A stretch of DNA of 6,587 nt from CF-161 sp035259145 (GCA_035259145.1 DATFWQ010000230.1:1-6587), one strand, 5' to 3'. Numbered from the stretch's first letter, positions 1-6,025 are shown. Notes: generated by a model not told the origin, from the sequence alone. Made by a program: numbers and translations.

Positions 1-227
1 GTGGTTAGTGCGTATTCCAGCGCGGCCCTCAGGTTGTCGAGTTCGTCCATGAGCACGGCGAGCAGGAGCTCGAACCCACTTGCCCGGCGCTCCTCATAGG
101 CGGCCTCAGCCCGCGCCAACCACTGGGCGAGGTGACGATCCTGTGCCTCAGCCAGCACGCCTTCCTCGGCCAGCCTCTCGAGGCCGTAGTCGCGGATGGA
201 CTCCAGGAGCCGACAGCGGAACGCGGG
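1..227 (-). pseudogene. Fragment of AfsR/LuxR-type ATPase regulator
   Basis: Read on the minus strand from about 227 down to 1, the frame gives RLLESIRDYGLERLAEEG, then an Ala/Glu-rich helix, then MDELDNLRAALEYALT. This matches the segment just after the NB-ARC-like ATPase in large AfsR/SARP or LuxR-type regulators, typically RYRLLETIRQYALERL followed by LEAEHDNLRAALAWAL. Such proteins are cytoplasmic signal-transduction ATPases that control transcription. The C-terminal TPR part would lie beyond the left edge. The frame stays open upstream of 227, but I see no family resemblance there, no P-loop and no convincing start. The N-terminal half therefore seems lost or frameshifted. It is transcribed away from the exporter at 590, an arrangement common for exporter regulators, but a regulatory link is only inference. 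Family assignment is fairly secure; intactness is doubtful. Confidence 0.6.
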
Positions 228-589
228 TGGACAATCAGAACCCGCCGTACAGCCGCTCTGACTTGCCTCCTGGTGGCGCGCCGGCCGGCGCCCCGGCTGA
301 CAGAGGCGCAGGCCCGTGCAGCGTGGGCCTTCCGCGGCTGTGCCTGGAACAGGACAGCAGGCAGAAGTAGTGTCGCCGGGCACGGTCTACGTCGACGTGC
401 CTGGCCACTGACTGAGAGAGGTGCGGCGCCGCGAACGGCGGTCATGTCGAGATCGCCGTCGCTGGTTCGACGCATATGTAGAGCCCGAGGCCCGCGGCGA
501 TTCGTGGAATCCCCTCGCCGACCCGATGAGTTTCACGGAGCCAGCGAGTCTAAGCAGACGAACCCTGCATCCAAGGAGCAAGCTAGAGA
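228..589. other. Divergent intergenic region, no gene recognised
   Basis: This stretch separates the minus-strand regulator fragment from the plus-strand exporter. Frames are open on both strands, as expected from the high GC content, but none gives a recognisable protein. It may hold the decayed N-terminal part of the regulator and should hold the exporter promoter. I could not identify a convincing -35/-10 pair or an operator palindrome. Confidence 0.4.
573..578 (+). promoter_or_regulatory. Ribosome binding site of the exporter
   Basis: AAGGAG lies 11 nt upstream of the GTG at 590. The spacing is slightly long, but this is the only good Shine-Dalgarno match, and it supports the GTG start, which gives a typical DHA2 N-terminus. 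Confidence 0.55.
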
Positions 590-2059
590 GTGACCAATTC
601 CCCTGCGATTGCGGACAGGCGGCGCTGGCTGGGCCTGGTGGTGTTGTGCGCGGGCATCCTGATGATCGTCATCGACGCGACCATCGTCAACGTCGCGCTG
701 CCCTCCATTCAGAGAGACCTCGGCTTCTCGCAATCGGGGCTCGCCTGGGTGGTGAACGCCTACCTCATCGCCTTCGGCGGGCTGCTCCTACTGGCGGGAC
801 GGCTCGGCGACCTGATCGGCCGCAGACGCATCCTCTTGATCGGCCTGGCCGCCTTTACGGTGGCCTCGATGCTGTGCGGTCTGTCCCTCACCCCCGGCCT
901 CCTGATCGCTGCCAGGTTTGTGCAGGGGGTCGGTGGCGCACTCAGTTCCGCCGTAGCCCTGGGAATGATGGTGACTATGTTTCCGGAGCCGCGGGAGCAG
1001 GCCAGAGCATTCAGCGTCTACAGCTTCGTGGCGTCCGCCGGCGGTTCGATCGGCCTGCTGACCGGTGGAGTGCTCACCCAGGCCATCAACTGGCACTGGA
1101 TCTTCTTCATCAACGTCCCGATCGGGATCGCGGCCTCGGTACTGTCTGCGCGCTTGCTCGAACCGGACCATGGCATTGGCCTCGGTCAGGGAGCTGATGT
1201 CCTCGGCGCCCTCTTCGTCACAGCTGCGCTGATGCTCGCCGTCTACACAATCGTGGGAACGGCCCAGTACGGCTGGACCTCCCTCCACACGATCGGTTTG
1301 GGCGCTGTTTCGATCCTTCTGCTTGCCGGGTTTGTCCTGCGTCAGGCGACGGCAGCCAGCCCGCTCCTGCCCCTGCGGGTGTTCGGATCTCGGAATGTAT
1401 CGGGAGCGAACCTGATCCAGTTCCTGGTCGTAGCCAGCCTGTTGGGATTCTTCTTCCTGAGCTCGCTGTACCTGCAGCGGGTGCTGGGCCTGAACCCTCT
1501 TCAGATCGGCTTTGCGTTCCTCCCGGTAGCGCTGTCGATGGGGGTGCTCTCACTGGGCTGGTCTGCACGCCTGACCACGAGGTTCGGGCCGCGCACTGTG
1601 TTGTTGCCGGCCCTGATGCTGGCCGCGGCCGGACTCGCGTTGCTCATGCGAGCGCCGGTTCACAGCACTTACGTGGTCGATCTCCTGCCTGCGATGTTGC
1701 TCGTGGGAGTGGGCATGGGCCTCGCGTTCCCACCCCTGACGATGCTGGCGATGTCCAGCGCCACCGGGAGCGACGCGGGGCTCGCATCGGGTCTCATAAA
1801 CACGACGGCGCAGGTCGGCGGCGCTCTCGGTCTGGCGATTCTCGCCACCGTCGCCACCTCGCGGACGGGAAGCCTGATCGCCAGCGGCGAGAACTTTGCC
1901 TCTGCACTGACCGGCGGCTACCGCCTCGTGTTCGCGATCAGTGCCGGCCTCATCGTCGCCGGGATCGCACTCGCGGCGGTTGTACTGCGGCCAGAGGGGG
2001 CGCAGCCCGGCGTGTTGACGGCGAGCAGGCAGGAAGCGGAGGACGAGGAAGCTGCATGA
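590..2059 (+). CDS. DHA2-family MFS multidrug efflux transporter
   Basis: This is a 489-residue inner-membrane proton-drug antiporter of the major facilitator superfamily, DHA2 (EmrB/QacA, 14-helix) type. Motifs appear in the expected order: the TM1 motif DATIVNVALP around residues 29-38, motif A GRLGDLIGRRR at 70-80, a motif B-like ARFVQGVGGA with Arg109, the antiporter region GGSIGLLTGG at 151-160, and WHWIFFINVPIG just after. The motif C proline is absent (GLL in its place), a variant I recall in other DHA2 members. Length fits the family range of about 470-520. The C-terminus is a short acidic tail. The GTG start at 590 gives a short basic N-terminus (RRR at 10-12) before TM1. The substrate cannot be read from sequence. 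It stands alone, divergent from the regulator fragment. A scrap of a second MFS protein lies 700 bases downstream. Confidence 0.93.
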   Translation: MTNSPAIADRRRWLGLVVLCAGILMIVIDATIVNVALPSIQRDLGFSQSGLAWVVNAYLIAFGGLLLLAGRLGDLIGRRRILLIGLAAFTVASMLCGLSLTPGLLIAARFVQGVGGALSSAVALGMMVTMFPEPREQARAFSVYSFVASAGGSIGLLTGGVLTQAINWHWIFFINVPIGIAASVLSARLLEPDHGIGLGQGADVLGALFVTAALMLAVYTIVGTAQYGWTSLHTIGLGAVSILLLAGFVLRQATAASPLLPLRVFGSRNVSGANLIQFLVVASLLGFFFLSSLYLQRVLGLNPLQIGFAFLPVALSMGVLSLGWSARLTTRFGPRTVLLPALMLAAAGLALLMRAPVHSTYVVDLLPAMLLVGVGMGLAFPPLTMLAMSSATGSDAGLASGLINTTAQVGGALGLAILATVATSRTGSLIASGENFASALTGGYRLVFAISAGLIVAGIALAAVVLRPEGAQPGVLTASRQEAEDEEAA

Positions 2060-2220
2060 TCACCCGCAGAGAGGCCCGAGACAGCACGGAACCACGCAGA
2101 CGACGAAGCTGACAGCGCCAAACGACTTCCGTCAATGTCGGCGAAGCTGGCCGGATCGGCCATTCTTAGGCCGGCATACACACCAACTTCTCCGTCGCGG
2201 ACCTGCGGTGGCGAACGGCT

Positions 2221-2540
2221 TCACCGAGCGCTGGGCTCAGCCAGACCTCGCTCCACTCGGTGGTCGAACTCGTCCAACGGGCGCAGGAAGAACTCGCCCT
2301 GTAGCCTCTGGCCGGTCTGCTGCGGAGCTGCCAGGTGACGCCTGCTTCTGAGCACCACCCAGCAGAAAGCCGCTCGGTTCGTCTGCTGCATGATCGCGAA
2401 TGGCCTGACGAGGTCGATGTCAGGAACGACGTAGTAAGAGGACTCGAGGTAAGGTCTTCCTCCGTGATCTCCACCCAGCGACCGGGCGAGATCTCGTAAC
2501 CGCGGGCCACGTCTGATTGGGGGACTTCATGCGGGACTGG
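2221..2540 (-). pseudogene. ku: Ku-family NHEJ protein, decayed remnant
   Basis: The minus strand encodes two Ku-like blocks in different frames. The first (about 2540-2430) reads PVPHE, then DVARGYEISPGRWVEITEEDL, the segment that in bacterial Ku follows the small Cys-containing region (typically VPYEDIVKGYEVEPGRYVVLEDEDL). The second (about 2455-2221) reads PYLESSYYVVPDIDLVRPFA, then VVLRSRRHLAA, matching Ku DPIYFERSYYLVPD and FVLRSKEHLAA. About 25-30 residues normally between them (the TIDIEDFV region) are missing and the frame shifts at the junction, pointing to an internal deletion. The second block meets a stop at 2221-2223, and the C-terminal part of Ku is not recognisable. The N-terminal start region (IWKGAISFGLVNVPV-like) is also absent; a large hairpin occupies the upstream side. 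Bacterial Ku bridges DNA ends with LigD; no ligD is present here. The product cannot be functional. Confidence 0.6.
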
Positions 2541-2542
2541 TG

Positions 2543-2591
2543 GTCCAGCGGGAGCCGCGCGCGGTCCGACGCCGGACCGCTCGCGCTGGAC
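2543..2591. repeat. Large two-tier hairpin next to the Ku relic
   Basis: Outer arms 2543-2553 and 2581-2591 pair over 11 positions with one mismatch (GTCCAGCG against CGCTGGAC). Inner arms 2561-2568 and 2573-2580 (GCGGTCCG/CGGACCGC) pair perfectly around a 4-nt loop. A 7-nt GC-rich bulge sits on the 5' side. No T-run follows. It lies where the Ku homology breaks off, so it could be a mobile-element scar, a fold-back terminator or a coincidence of GC-rich sequence. Confidence 0.5.
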
Positions 2592-2606
2592 TAACCACTC
2601 CGCAAC

Positions 2607-2628
2607 ATCGTTCACTTGAACGATTTTT
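2607..2628 (+). terminator. Short hairpin with T-run
   Basis: ATCGTTC (2607-2613) and GAACGAT (2618-2624) form a perfect 7-bp stem around loop ACTT, followed by TTTTT to 2628. This is the classical intrinsic terminator layout on the plus strand, but the stem is short and AT-rich for this genome and no intact plus-strand gene ends nearby. It could instead be an operator palindrome. Confidence 0.35.
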
Positions 2629-2757
2629 ACGGTCTCGGGTTCGAATCATCCACTATGCGGATGCGAGCGGGCGACGCATCGCCATACCGTCTGAGAGATG
2701 CAAGCGAGCGGTCGCTGCGCTACTCAGCAGACGTGGAGGCAATGGAATGAAATCCCC

Positions 2758-2940
2758 CTTCTGACCTTTGCCGTCCTGCTGCTCAGGGGAGCACGGCTCG
2801 GCGACATCCTCGGTCAACCCAACCTGTTCACGATCGGTCTCGCCGTCTTTTCGTCGGCTGCTCTACTGTCCCGTCATGCGGGTGACGGGGCGATGCTGCC
2901 GAGCGTGGCCGCCGTGGTGCTGGGAGATCTCACCGGCGGT
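2758..2940 (+). pseudogene. Remnant of a second DHA2-type MFS transporter
   Basis: The plus frame reads LLTFAVLLLRGARLGDILG, then LFTIGLAVFSSAALL. This matches the TM2-motif A-TM3 region of DHA2 exporters (typically TFGGLLLLGGRLGDLLGRRRLFLIGLALFTAASLL) and also the intact exporter here, residues about 62-95. A little later GAMLPSVAAVV resembles the GAALLPSALAVV segment that follows motif B, but the intervening 15-20 residues (with the ARxxQG motif) are missing. No TM1 motif precedes it and nothing of the remaining helices follows. The basic GRRR of motif A is replaced by GQPN, another sign of decay. It is a short non-functional relic, either a diverged paralogue or a trace of a separate exporter gene. 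Confidence 0.6.
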
Positions 2941-2943
2941 CGC

Positions 2944-2960
2944 GGGTGGTCATACCACCC
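2944..2960. promoter_or_regulatory. Perfect palindrome upstream of the DUF1326 operon
   Basis: GGGTGGT (2944-2950) and ACCACCC (2954-2960) are perfect inverted repeats around CAT, about 100 bases upstream of the DUF1326 start. A TTGACG hexamer, a possible -35, follows at 2971-2976, though I see no good -10. It could be an operator for the downstream operon or a small terminator-like hairpin without a T-run. Confidence 0.3.
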
Positions 2961-3048
2961 CATGTCCGCCTTGACGGACTCCGACCCTCATCAATGGAGC
3001 AGAACGCTCGCGATCGGGCCCAAGTCGGGGTCCTCGCCGACGCACATT

Positions 3049-3054
3049 AGGAGG
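3049..3054 (+). promoter_or_regulatory. Strong ribosome binding site of DUF1326 gene
   Basis: A perfect AGGAGG lies 8 nt before the ATG at 3063. It fixes the start and predicts efficient translation of the operon. Confidence 0.85.
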
Positions 3055-3062
3055 CGCAAGAC

Positions 3063-3686
3063 ATGTCTTGGAAGCTGACTGGCCGGTACGTTGAGAACTG
3101 CTCGTGCACAGCTGTTTGTCCTTGCACCTGGTCTGGTTTGGCTGTAGCGGCGACCAACGAGCGCTGCTACGGTGCCCTGACTTATCACATCGACGAGGGC
3201 GAGATTGAGGGCGTCGATGTCTCCGGGATACACGTCGCGGTCTTGACTGACTCTCCCGCGCTGATGCTGAAAGGGAACTGGCGCGTAGCCCTCGTGATTG
3301 ATGCGAAGGCCTCGGACGAGCAAGCGCACAAGTTGGAGATGGTGTTTTGGGGAGACCTTGGGGGACCAGCAGCCTGGCTTGTCCCGCTAACCGGCGAGCG
3401 GGTTGGCGTGTTGCGGGTGCCTGCGACCTACGAAGTCGTCGGCCGTGAGCACCGCGTCCGCTTCGGCGACGTCATCGACCTCGTCATTGCCGACGAGGGT
3501 GGACGGGGAATCATACCCGAGGGCGCCGAACCGCCCAGACTAGTCTTTGCGGACGTCCACCCGCCATCGGGGGCCAAGTCGATTGCGCTTGCCCACGCGG
3601 AAAAAGCGCGGGTCTCTGCGTTTGCGATCGAGTACGGCGGCAGCGGCATCAACGGCTTCACGACACCGTTCAGTTGGAGCGTATGA
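3063..3686 (+). CDS. DUF1326 domain-containing protein
   Basis: This 207-residue, probably cytoplasmic protein has no signal peptide or membrane segment. Its N-terminus MSWKLTGRYVENCSCTAVCP is the hallmark of DUF1326 proteins. Cysteines 13, 15, 19 and 21 form CxCxxxCxC, with another at Cys35 (NERCYG), enough for a metal or redox site. The remainder is rich in beta-strand-like segments and ends in a W/F-containing tail (TTPFSWSV) usual for the family. Length is typical of the family (about 200). The molecular function is not established. Family members often sit beside DUF2182 membrane proteins, as here: its TGA overlaps the ATG of the next gene in an ATGA junction at 3683-3686, implying translational coupling and probably a shared process. 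Metal handling is an inference from the Cys pattern. The gene is intact and its start is well supported. Confidence 0.9.
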   Translation: MSWKLTGRYVENCSCTAVCPCTWSGLAVAATNERCYGALTYHIDEGEIEGVDVSGIHVAVLTDSPALMLKGNWRVALVIDAKASDEQAHKLEMVFWGDLGGPAAWLVPLTGERVGVLRVPATYEVVGREHRVRFGDVIDLVIADEGGRGIIPEGAEPPRLVFADVHPPSGAKSIALAHAEKARVSAFAIEYGGSGINGFTTPFSWSV

Positions 3687-4426
3687 GCTCCGCTTTCGTC
3701 GCTGATCGCAAGCTCTGGTTCCAAATAGCTCCATATGCCGCGGCAGTCGCCGGCGCGGGTGCACTCGCTTGGGCCGGCACGATCTGGATTGCACGTGGGA
3801 GGGGCATGCCGGGGACAATGGGAGTGGATCTCCCCACGTTCGCCGGCATCTGGACCCTGATGATGGCGGCGATGATGCTTCCATCCGTAGCGTTGGTGGC
3901 TGGGTTATACGCGCGTTCCATCGTAAGCAGTCGGATTGTGCGTCTCGCCTCACTGTCGATCGGATACCTCGTGACGTGGTCGATACTGGCGCCTTTGGTG
4001 TATGCCTTCGCCGCACTCATTGCTGCGGTGGCTCAAAGTCACGAGACGATCACCCGCGTAGCCGAAGCCGCTGCTCTGCTTGTTGTCGGTGCGTATCAAT
4101 TCAGTCCGCTCAAGGATGCCTGTCTCAGGCAGTGCCGCTCACCCATCGGCCAAATCGTCTACCTCATCGGTCTCCGCGGGAGGCTGCGAGACTTGCGGGC
4201 GGGTCTGCGCCACGGGGCTTACTGCATCGGCTGCTGCTGGGGGCTGATGCTGGTGCTGGTCGTGACCGGCGTCATGAACATCGTCATCATGGCGCTCGTC
4301 GCGAGGGCGATCCTTTGGGAAAAGTACTTGCCTCGGCCACTTTGGACCGCGCGCGTAGTTGGACTGACGATCGCCGCCGTTGGCTTCGCGTCGCTTTGGA
4401 TTCCGCAGATGACCACAGGGACGTAA
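3683..4426 (+). CDS. DUF2182 metal-binding-type membrane protein
   Basis: This 247-residue multi-helix inner-membrane protein belongs to DUF2182, described in family databases as a predicted metal-binding integral membrane protein. Visible hallmarks are WTLMMAAMMLPS (residues 57-68), YQFSPLKDACLRQCRSP (138-154, with Cys147 and Cys151), and HGAYCIGCCWGLM (177-189, with Cys181, Cys184 and Cys185). Hydrophobic segments lie near 15-37, 53-75, 88-116, 126-140, 180-207 and 222-243. I chose ATG 3683 because it overlaps the upstream TGA as ATGA with GGAG just before it; a TTG at 3674 in the same frame is less likely. Met-rich and Cys-containing helices suggest soft-metal (for example copper) binding or transport, but the reaction is unknown. 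Expression must be coupled to the DUF1326 gene. The gene is intact. Confidence 0.9.
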   Translation: MSSAFVADRKLWFQIAPYAAAVAGAGALAWAGTIWIARGRGMPGTMGVDLPTFAGIWTLMMAAMMLPSVALVAGLYARSIVSSRIVRLASLSIGYLVTWSILAPLVYAFAALIAAVAQSHETITRVAEAAALLVVGAYQFSPLKDACLRQCRSPIGQIVYLIGLRGRLRDLRAGLRHGAYCIGCCWGLMLVLVVTGVMNIVIMALVARAILWEKYLPRPLWTARVVGLTIAAVGFASLWIPQMTTGT

Positions 4427-4442
4427 TGAGGACAATGGCCTG

Positions 4443-4472
4443 AGACCGCGCCGGCGAGCAACGTGGCGGTCT
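4443..4472 (+). terminator. Inverted repeat 17 nt after the DUF2182 stop
   Basis: AGACCGC (4443-4449) and GCGGTCT (4466-4472) are perfect complements separated by 16 nt. The position just after the operon suits a terminator, but no T-run follows, so at best it is a T-less (L-shaped) hairpin of the kind proposed for high-GC bacteria. Confidence 0.35.
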
Positions 4473-4497
4473 AGGCATGCGAGGCAAGCGTCACGCC

Positions 4498-4548
4498 GGG
4501 TCACAGATGGGTCACGGATTTTCGGAGCCGAGGGAACTTCAGGGTCAC
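4498..4548. repeat. GGGTCAC repeat cluster, possible IS21-like end
   Basis: GGGTCAC occurs three times, at 4498-4504, 4509-4515 and 4542-4548, with GGATTTTCGGAGCCG between the last two. IS21-family ends carry repeated motifs of the GGGTCA...TTTTC type, so this may be a degraded terminus. No istA or istB gene or second end is seen in the window, so the assignment is weak. Confidence 0.25.
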
Positions 4549-4732
4549 GTCAGGGGCGCTCTGGCTGGCGACACGAATACGACTGTTCTTCGCCTCCGGC
4601 CTTAACGAGGAGGCAGACGGTCTCTTCGGTTCCATCGAGCCCGCATAGCGCTGATGGCTGGCTGGTAAGGCTCGGTATCAAGAGCTCCGCTTTGGTCGCA
4701 CTCGAAGGCCGTCCGGAGCTGGTCGGCCCACC

Positions 4733-5191
4733 TCAAGGGTGGTTGGCGAGTCCAACATGGAGTGAAGCGGCGCCGTCCGCATACGCGGCCAGTGCTCGGT
4801 AACCACCTCCGTGAGAGTGGTTACCAATCGGCCCTCCCCTCGGAGATGACGTCAGCCCGGCGGGCCGCGACGGAGCGGTATGTTCTGACCGCCAGCGCGG
4901 CGTCATCGCCCGTGGCCACGCCCTCCACAGGGCGATGGTGGGACCGCCGCTACCACTTCGGGAGGAAACGGGAGCCGCCGCCGCGAGTCTGGCGACGGCC
5001 TGTAGTACGAGCACGAGTAGGGTTTGCAATGGACTTCGCGGCAGCCACTTGATTGCGAAGAACGCAATCACGGGTATCTGGCCAGCCATCAGAAGCTGCC
5101 AAAGGTGTGCTTCGGTCCCTTCGTCGGCCTGACGGGCCAGGCCCACCATCGCAATGTGACGAAGGACCAGGGCGAGTGCGGCAAACGACAT
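4733..5191 (-). CDS. Small membrane protein, frameshifted C-terminus
   Basis: The ATG at 5191 has a good Shine-Dalgarno, AAGGGGG (5197-5203), 5 nt upstream, so I prefer it to an ATG seven codons earlier. The first 75 residues look like a real two-helix membrane protein: MSFAALALVLRHIAMVGLA, a charged linker EADEGTEAH-like (here RQADEGTEAH), WQLLMAGQIPVIAFFAIKWL, then QTLLVLVLQAVARLAAAAPV. It resembles small uncharacterised actinobacterial membrane proteins of about 80 residues that end shortly after APVF. Here, inserting one T in the run at the codons after APV would give FLPKW and a stop at 4950-4952, for an 80-residue protein. As sequenced, the frame instead runs on to 4733 through 70-odd low-complexity Arg/Ser/Gly residues that look non-coding. 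This is either a recent frameshift mutation or an indel error. Function is unknown; no name is assigned. Confidence 0.55.
   Translation of the reverse strand: MSFAALALVLRHIAMVGLARQADEGTEAHLWQLLMAGQIPVIAFFAIKWLPRSPLQTLLVLVLQAVARLAAAAPVSSRSGSGGPTIALWRAWPRAMTPRWRSEHTAPSRPAGLTSSPRGGPIGNHSHGGGYRALAAYADGAASLHVGLANHP
4798..4825. repeat. Perfect 9-bp inverted repeat with extended hairpin
   Basis: GGTAACCAC (4798-4806) and GTGGTTACC (4817-4825) are perfect complements. CTC and GAG inside the spacer extend the stem to 12 bp with one bulged A and a CGT loop. It lies between the convergent DUF2182 operon and the minus-strand membrane protein, downstream of the latter's likely original stop. That suits a terminator, although neither side has a T-run. 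Confidence 0.5.
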
Positions 5192-5379
5192 TCCGACCCC
5201 CTTGGGGTGCATTCAATCGTCACCGCACTGGCCGTGGCACCCGCACCAGCGGGACTGTGGTCACGTACGGCTCGGCCCATCGTGGTAGGACACGCACCTC
5301 CCAGCCTGGCGCTGACTCTCCGGCAGGCGACCGCCAGCGGCATGACCGGCAACTCTGGTGGACCTACGCTCGCTGGCCC

Positions 5380-5865
5380 GTGCTGCTGGCTTTGCTCTAT
5401 GCCCTCCTCCGCCTGCTGATTGACCTGCTCATCATCCGGGGTCGCCCGACTGCCGATCGCGATCTCGAACTCCTCGTCCTTCGCCAAGAGCTGCTCGTCC
5501 TGCAACGCAGCGCTCGACGGCCTCGCTGGCGGAGAGCTGACCGCATGATCTTGGCTGCGCTCGGCCGCCAGCTTCCGGCGAGCGACCTGCTCCTGGCGCA
5601 GCCGGCCACGATCTTGGGCTGGCACCGCGCGCAGGTCCGTCGGCGCTGGTCCGCTTTCGGCCGCCGCCCGGGTCCCGGACGTGTGCCGTTACATGCGCTG
5701 CGTCACCTCACCGTGACCAGCCGCAATCGCAGCTCGAACCCCGGCTACCCGCCACCGGCGCGCGGCTCGCTCGGCCTGCCGAACACAGCCCCACCATGCG
5801 ACGTGGCATCAACCCCTCAAGTTCCTGGGTGGCAGCTCGCTCGCAAACACACGTTTGGGCTTTGA
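5380..5865 (+). pseudogene. N-terminal fragment of integrase-type transposase
   Basis: From a GTG at 5380 the frame reads a hydrophobic helix (LLALLYALLRLLIDLLIIRG), then DLELLVLRQELLVLQRSARRPRW, RADRMILAALGRQLP and PATILGWHRAQVRRRW, up to about 5685. This ordered set is typical of the N-terminal helix-turn-helix region of actinobacterial integrase-core (rve-type DDE) transposases, such as LRHQLAVLRRQ...RPRWRTADRLLLAALSRLLP...TLLRWHRELVRRKW. The catalytic DDE core, normally another 200 or more residues, is absent. After 5690 the frame is open to a TGA at 5863-5865 but only faintly resembles the family (SSNPGY for ENPGWGY). The product cannot be an active transposase. Upstream bases 5192-5379 carry no recognised gene. 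Confidence 0.6.
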
Positions 5866-6025
5866 ATAGTCCGATCTTCGTCCAGACGAGTCGACGACGA
5901 ACTTCTGACTGTTCAAAGCGGTACAGGCTCCATCCTCAAGTACATCGACCAGGCGTTGTTGACCCTGACAAGAGCATGGTGTTACATCTAGGCCGCCGGC
6001 CGAGTTGACCGAATGGGTGGTCGCG
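5690..6025. other. Relic-bearing spacer between transposase and intron
   Basis: This stretch holds the unrecognisable tail of the transposase frame, a large inverted repeat (5859-5919) and the sequence directly downstream (3' exon side) of the minus-strand group II intron. Short open frames exist on both strands but none resembles a known protein. Confidence 0.4.
5859..5919. repeat. Long imperfect inverted repeat
   Basis: GCTTTGAATAGTC (5859-5871) pairs with GACTGTTCAAAGC (5907-5919) over 13 positions, counting one G-T wobble. Inside, TTCGTC (5877-5882) pairs with GACGAA (5896-5901) around a 13-nt loop, giving a two-tier hairpin. It begins at the stop of the transposase fragment. It may be a terminator, a mobile-element end or a structured RNA; no T-run is present. 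Confidence 0.5.

Larger units (their letters stand above)
4427..4732. other. Non-coding region after the DUF2182 gene
   Basis: No recognisable protein is encoded on either strand. It contains an inverted repeat just after the operon (4443-4472) and a cluster of GGGTCAC repeats (4498-4548) that might be an insertion-sequence end. The remaining bases show nothing I can name. Confidence 0.4.

Noticed and set aside
80..593. Open plus-strand frames over the regulator fragment and intergenic region
   Set aside because: Low-complexity translations without motifs; the minus strand carries the recognisable regulator sequence in 1-227.
421..1197. Long plus-strand open frame overlapping the exporter start
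   Set aside because: It is an Arg/Pro/His-rich antisense-like shadow in another frame of the exporter, with no family resemblance.
2060..2220. Continuation of the Ku C-terminus in the minus frame near 2181
   Set aside because: The translation (AGLRMADPASFADIDG) does not align convincingly with the Ku C-terminal helices.
2605..2660. Possible tRNA because of GGGTTCGAATC at about 2637-2647
   Set aside because: The bases flanking this T-loop-like string do not pair as a T stem, and no acceptor, D or anticodon arm fits around it.
2965..3000. MerR-type operator suggested by ACTCCG...GGAG upstream of the DUF1326 gene
   Set aside because: The dyad is only four bases and the expected 19-20 bp promoter spacing with a -10 box is not present.
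5680..5720. HALRHL string suggesting a tyrosine recombinase motif
   Set aside because: An isolated six-residue resemblance in the decayed tail of the transposase frame; no other catalytic residues (Arg, second His, Tyr) in context.
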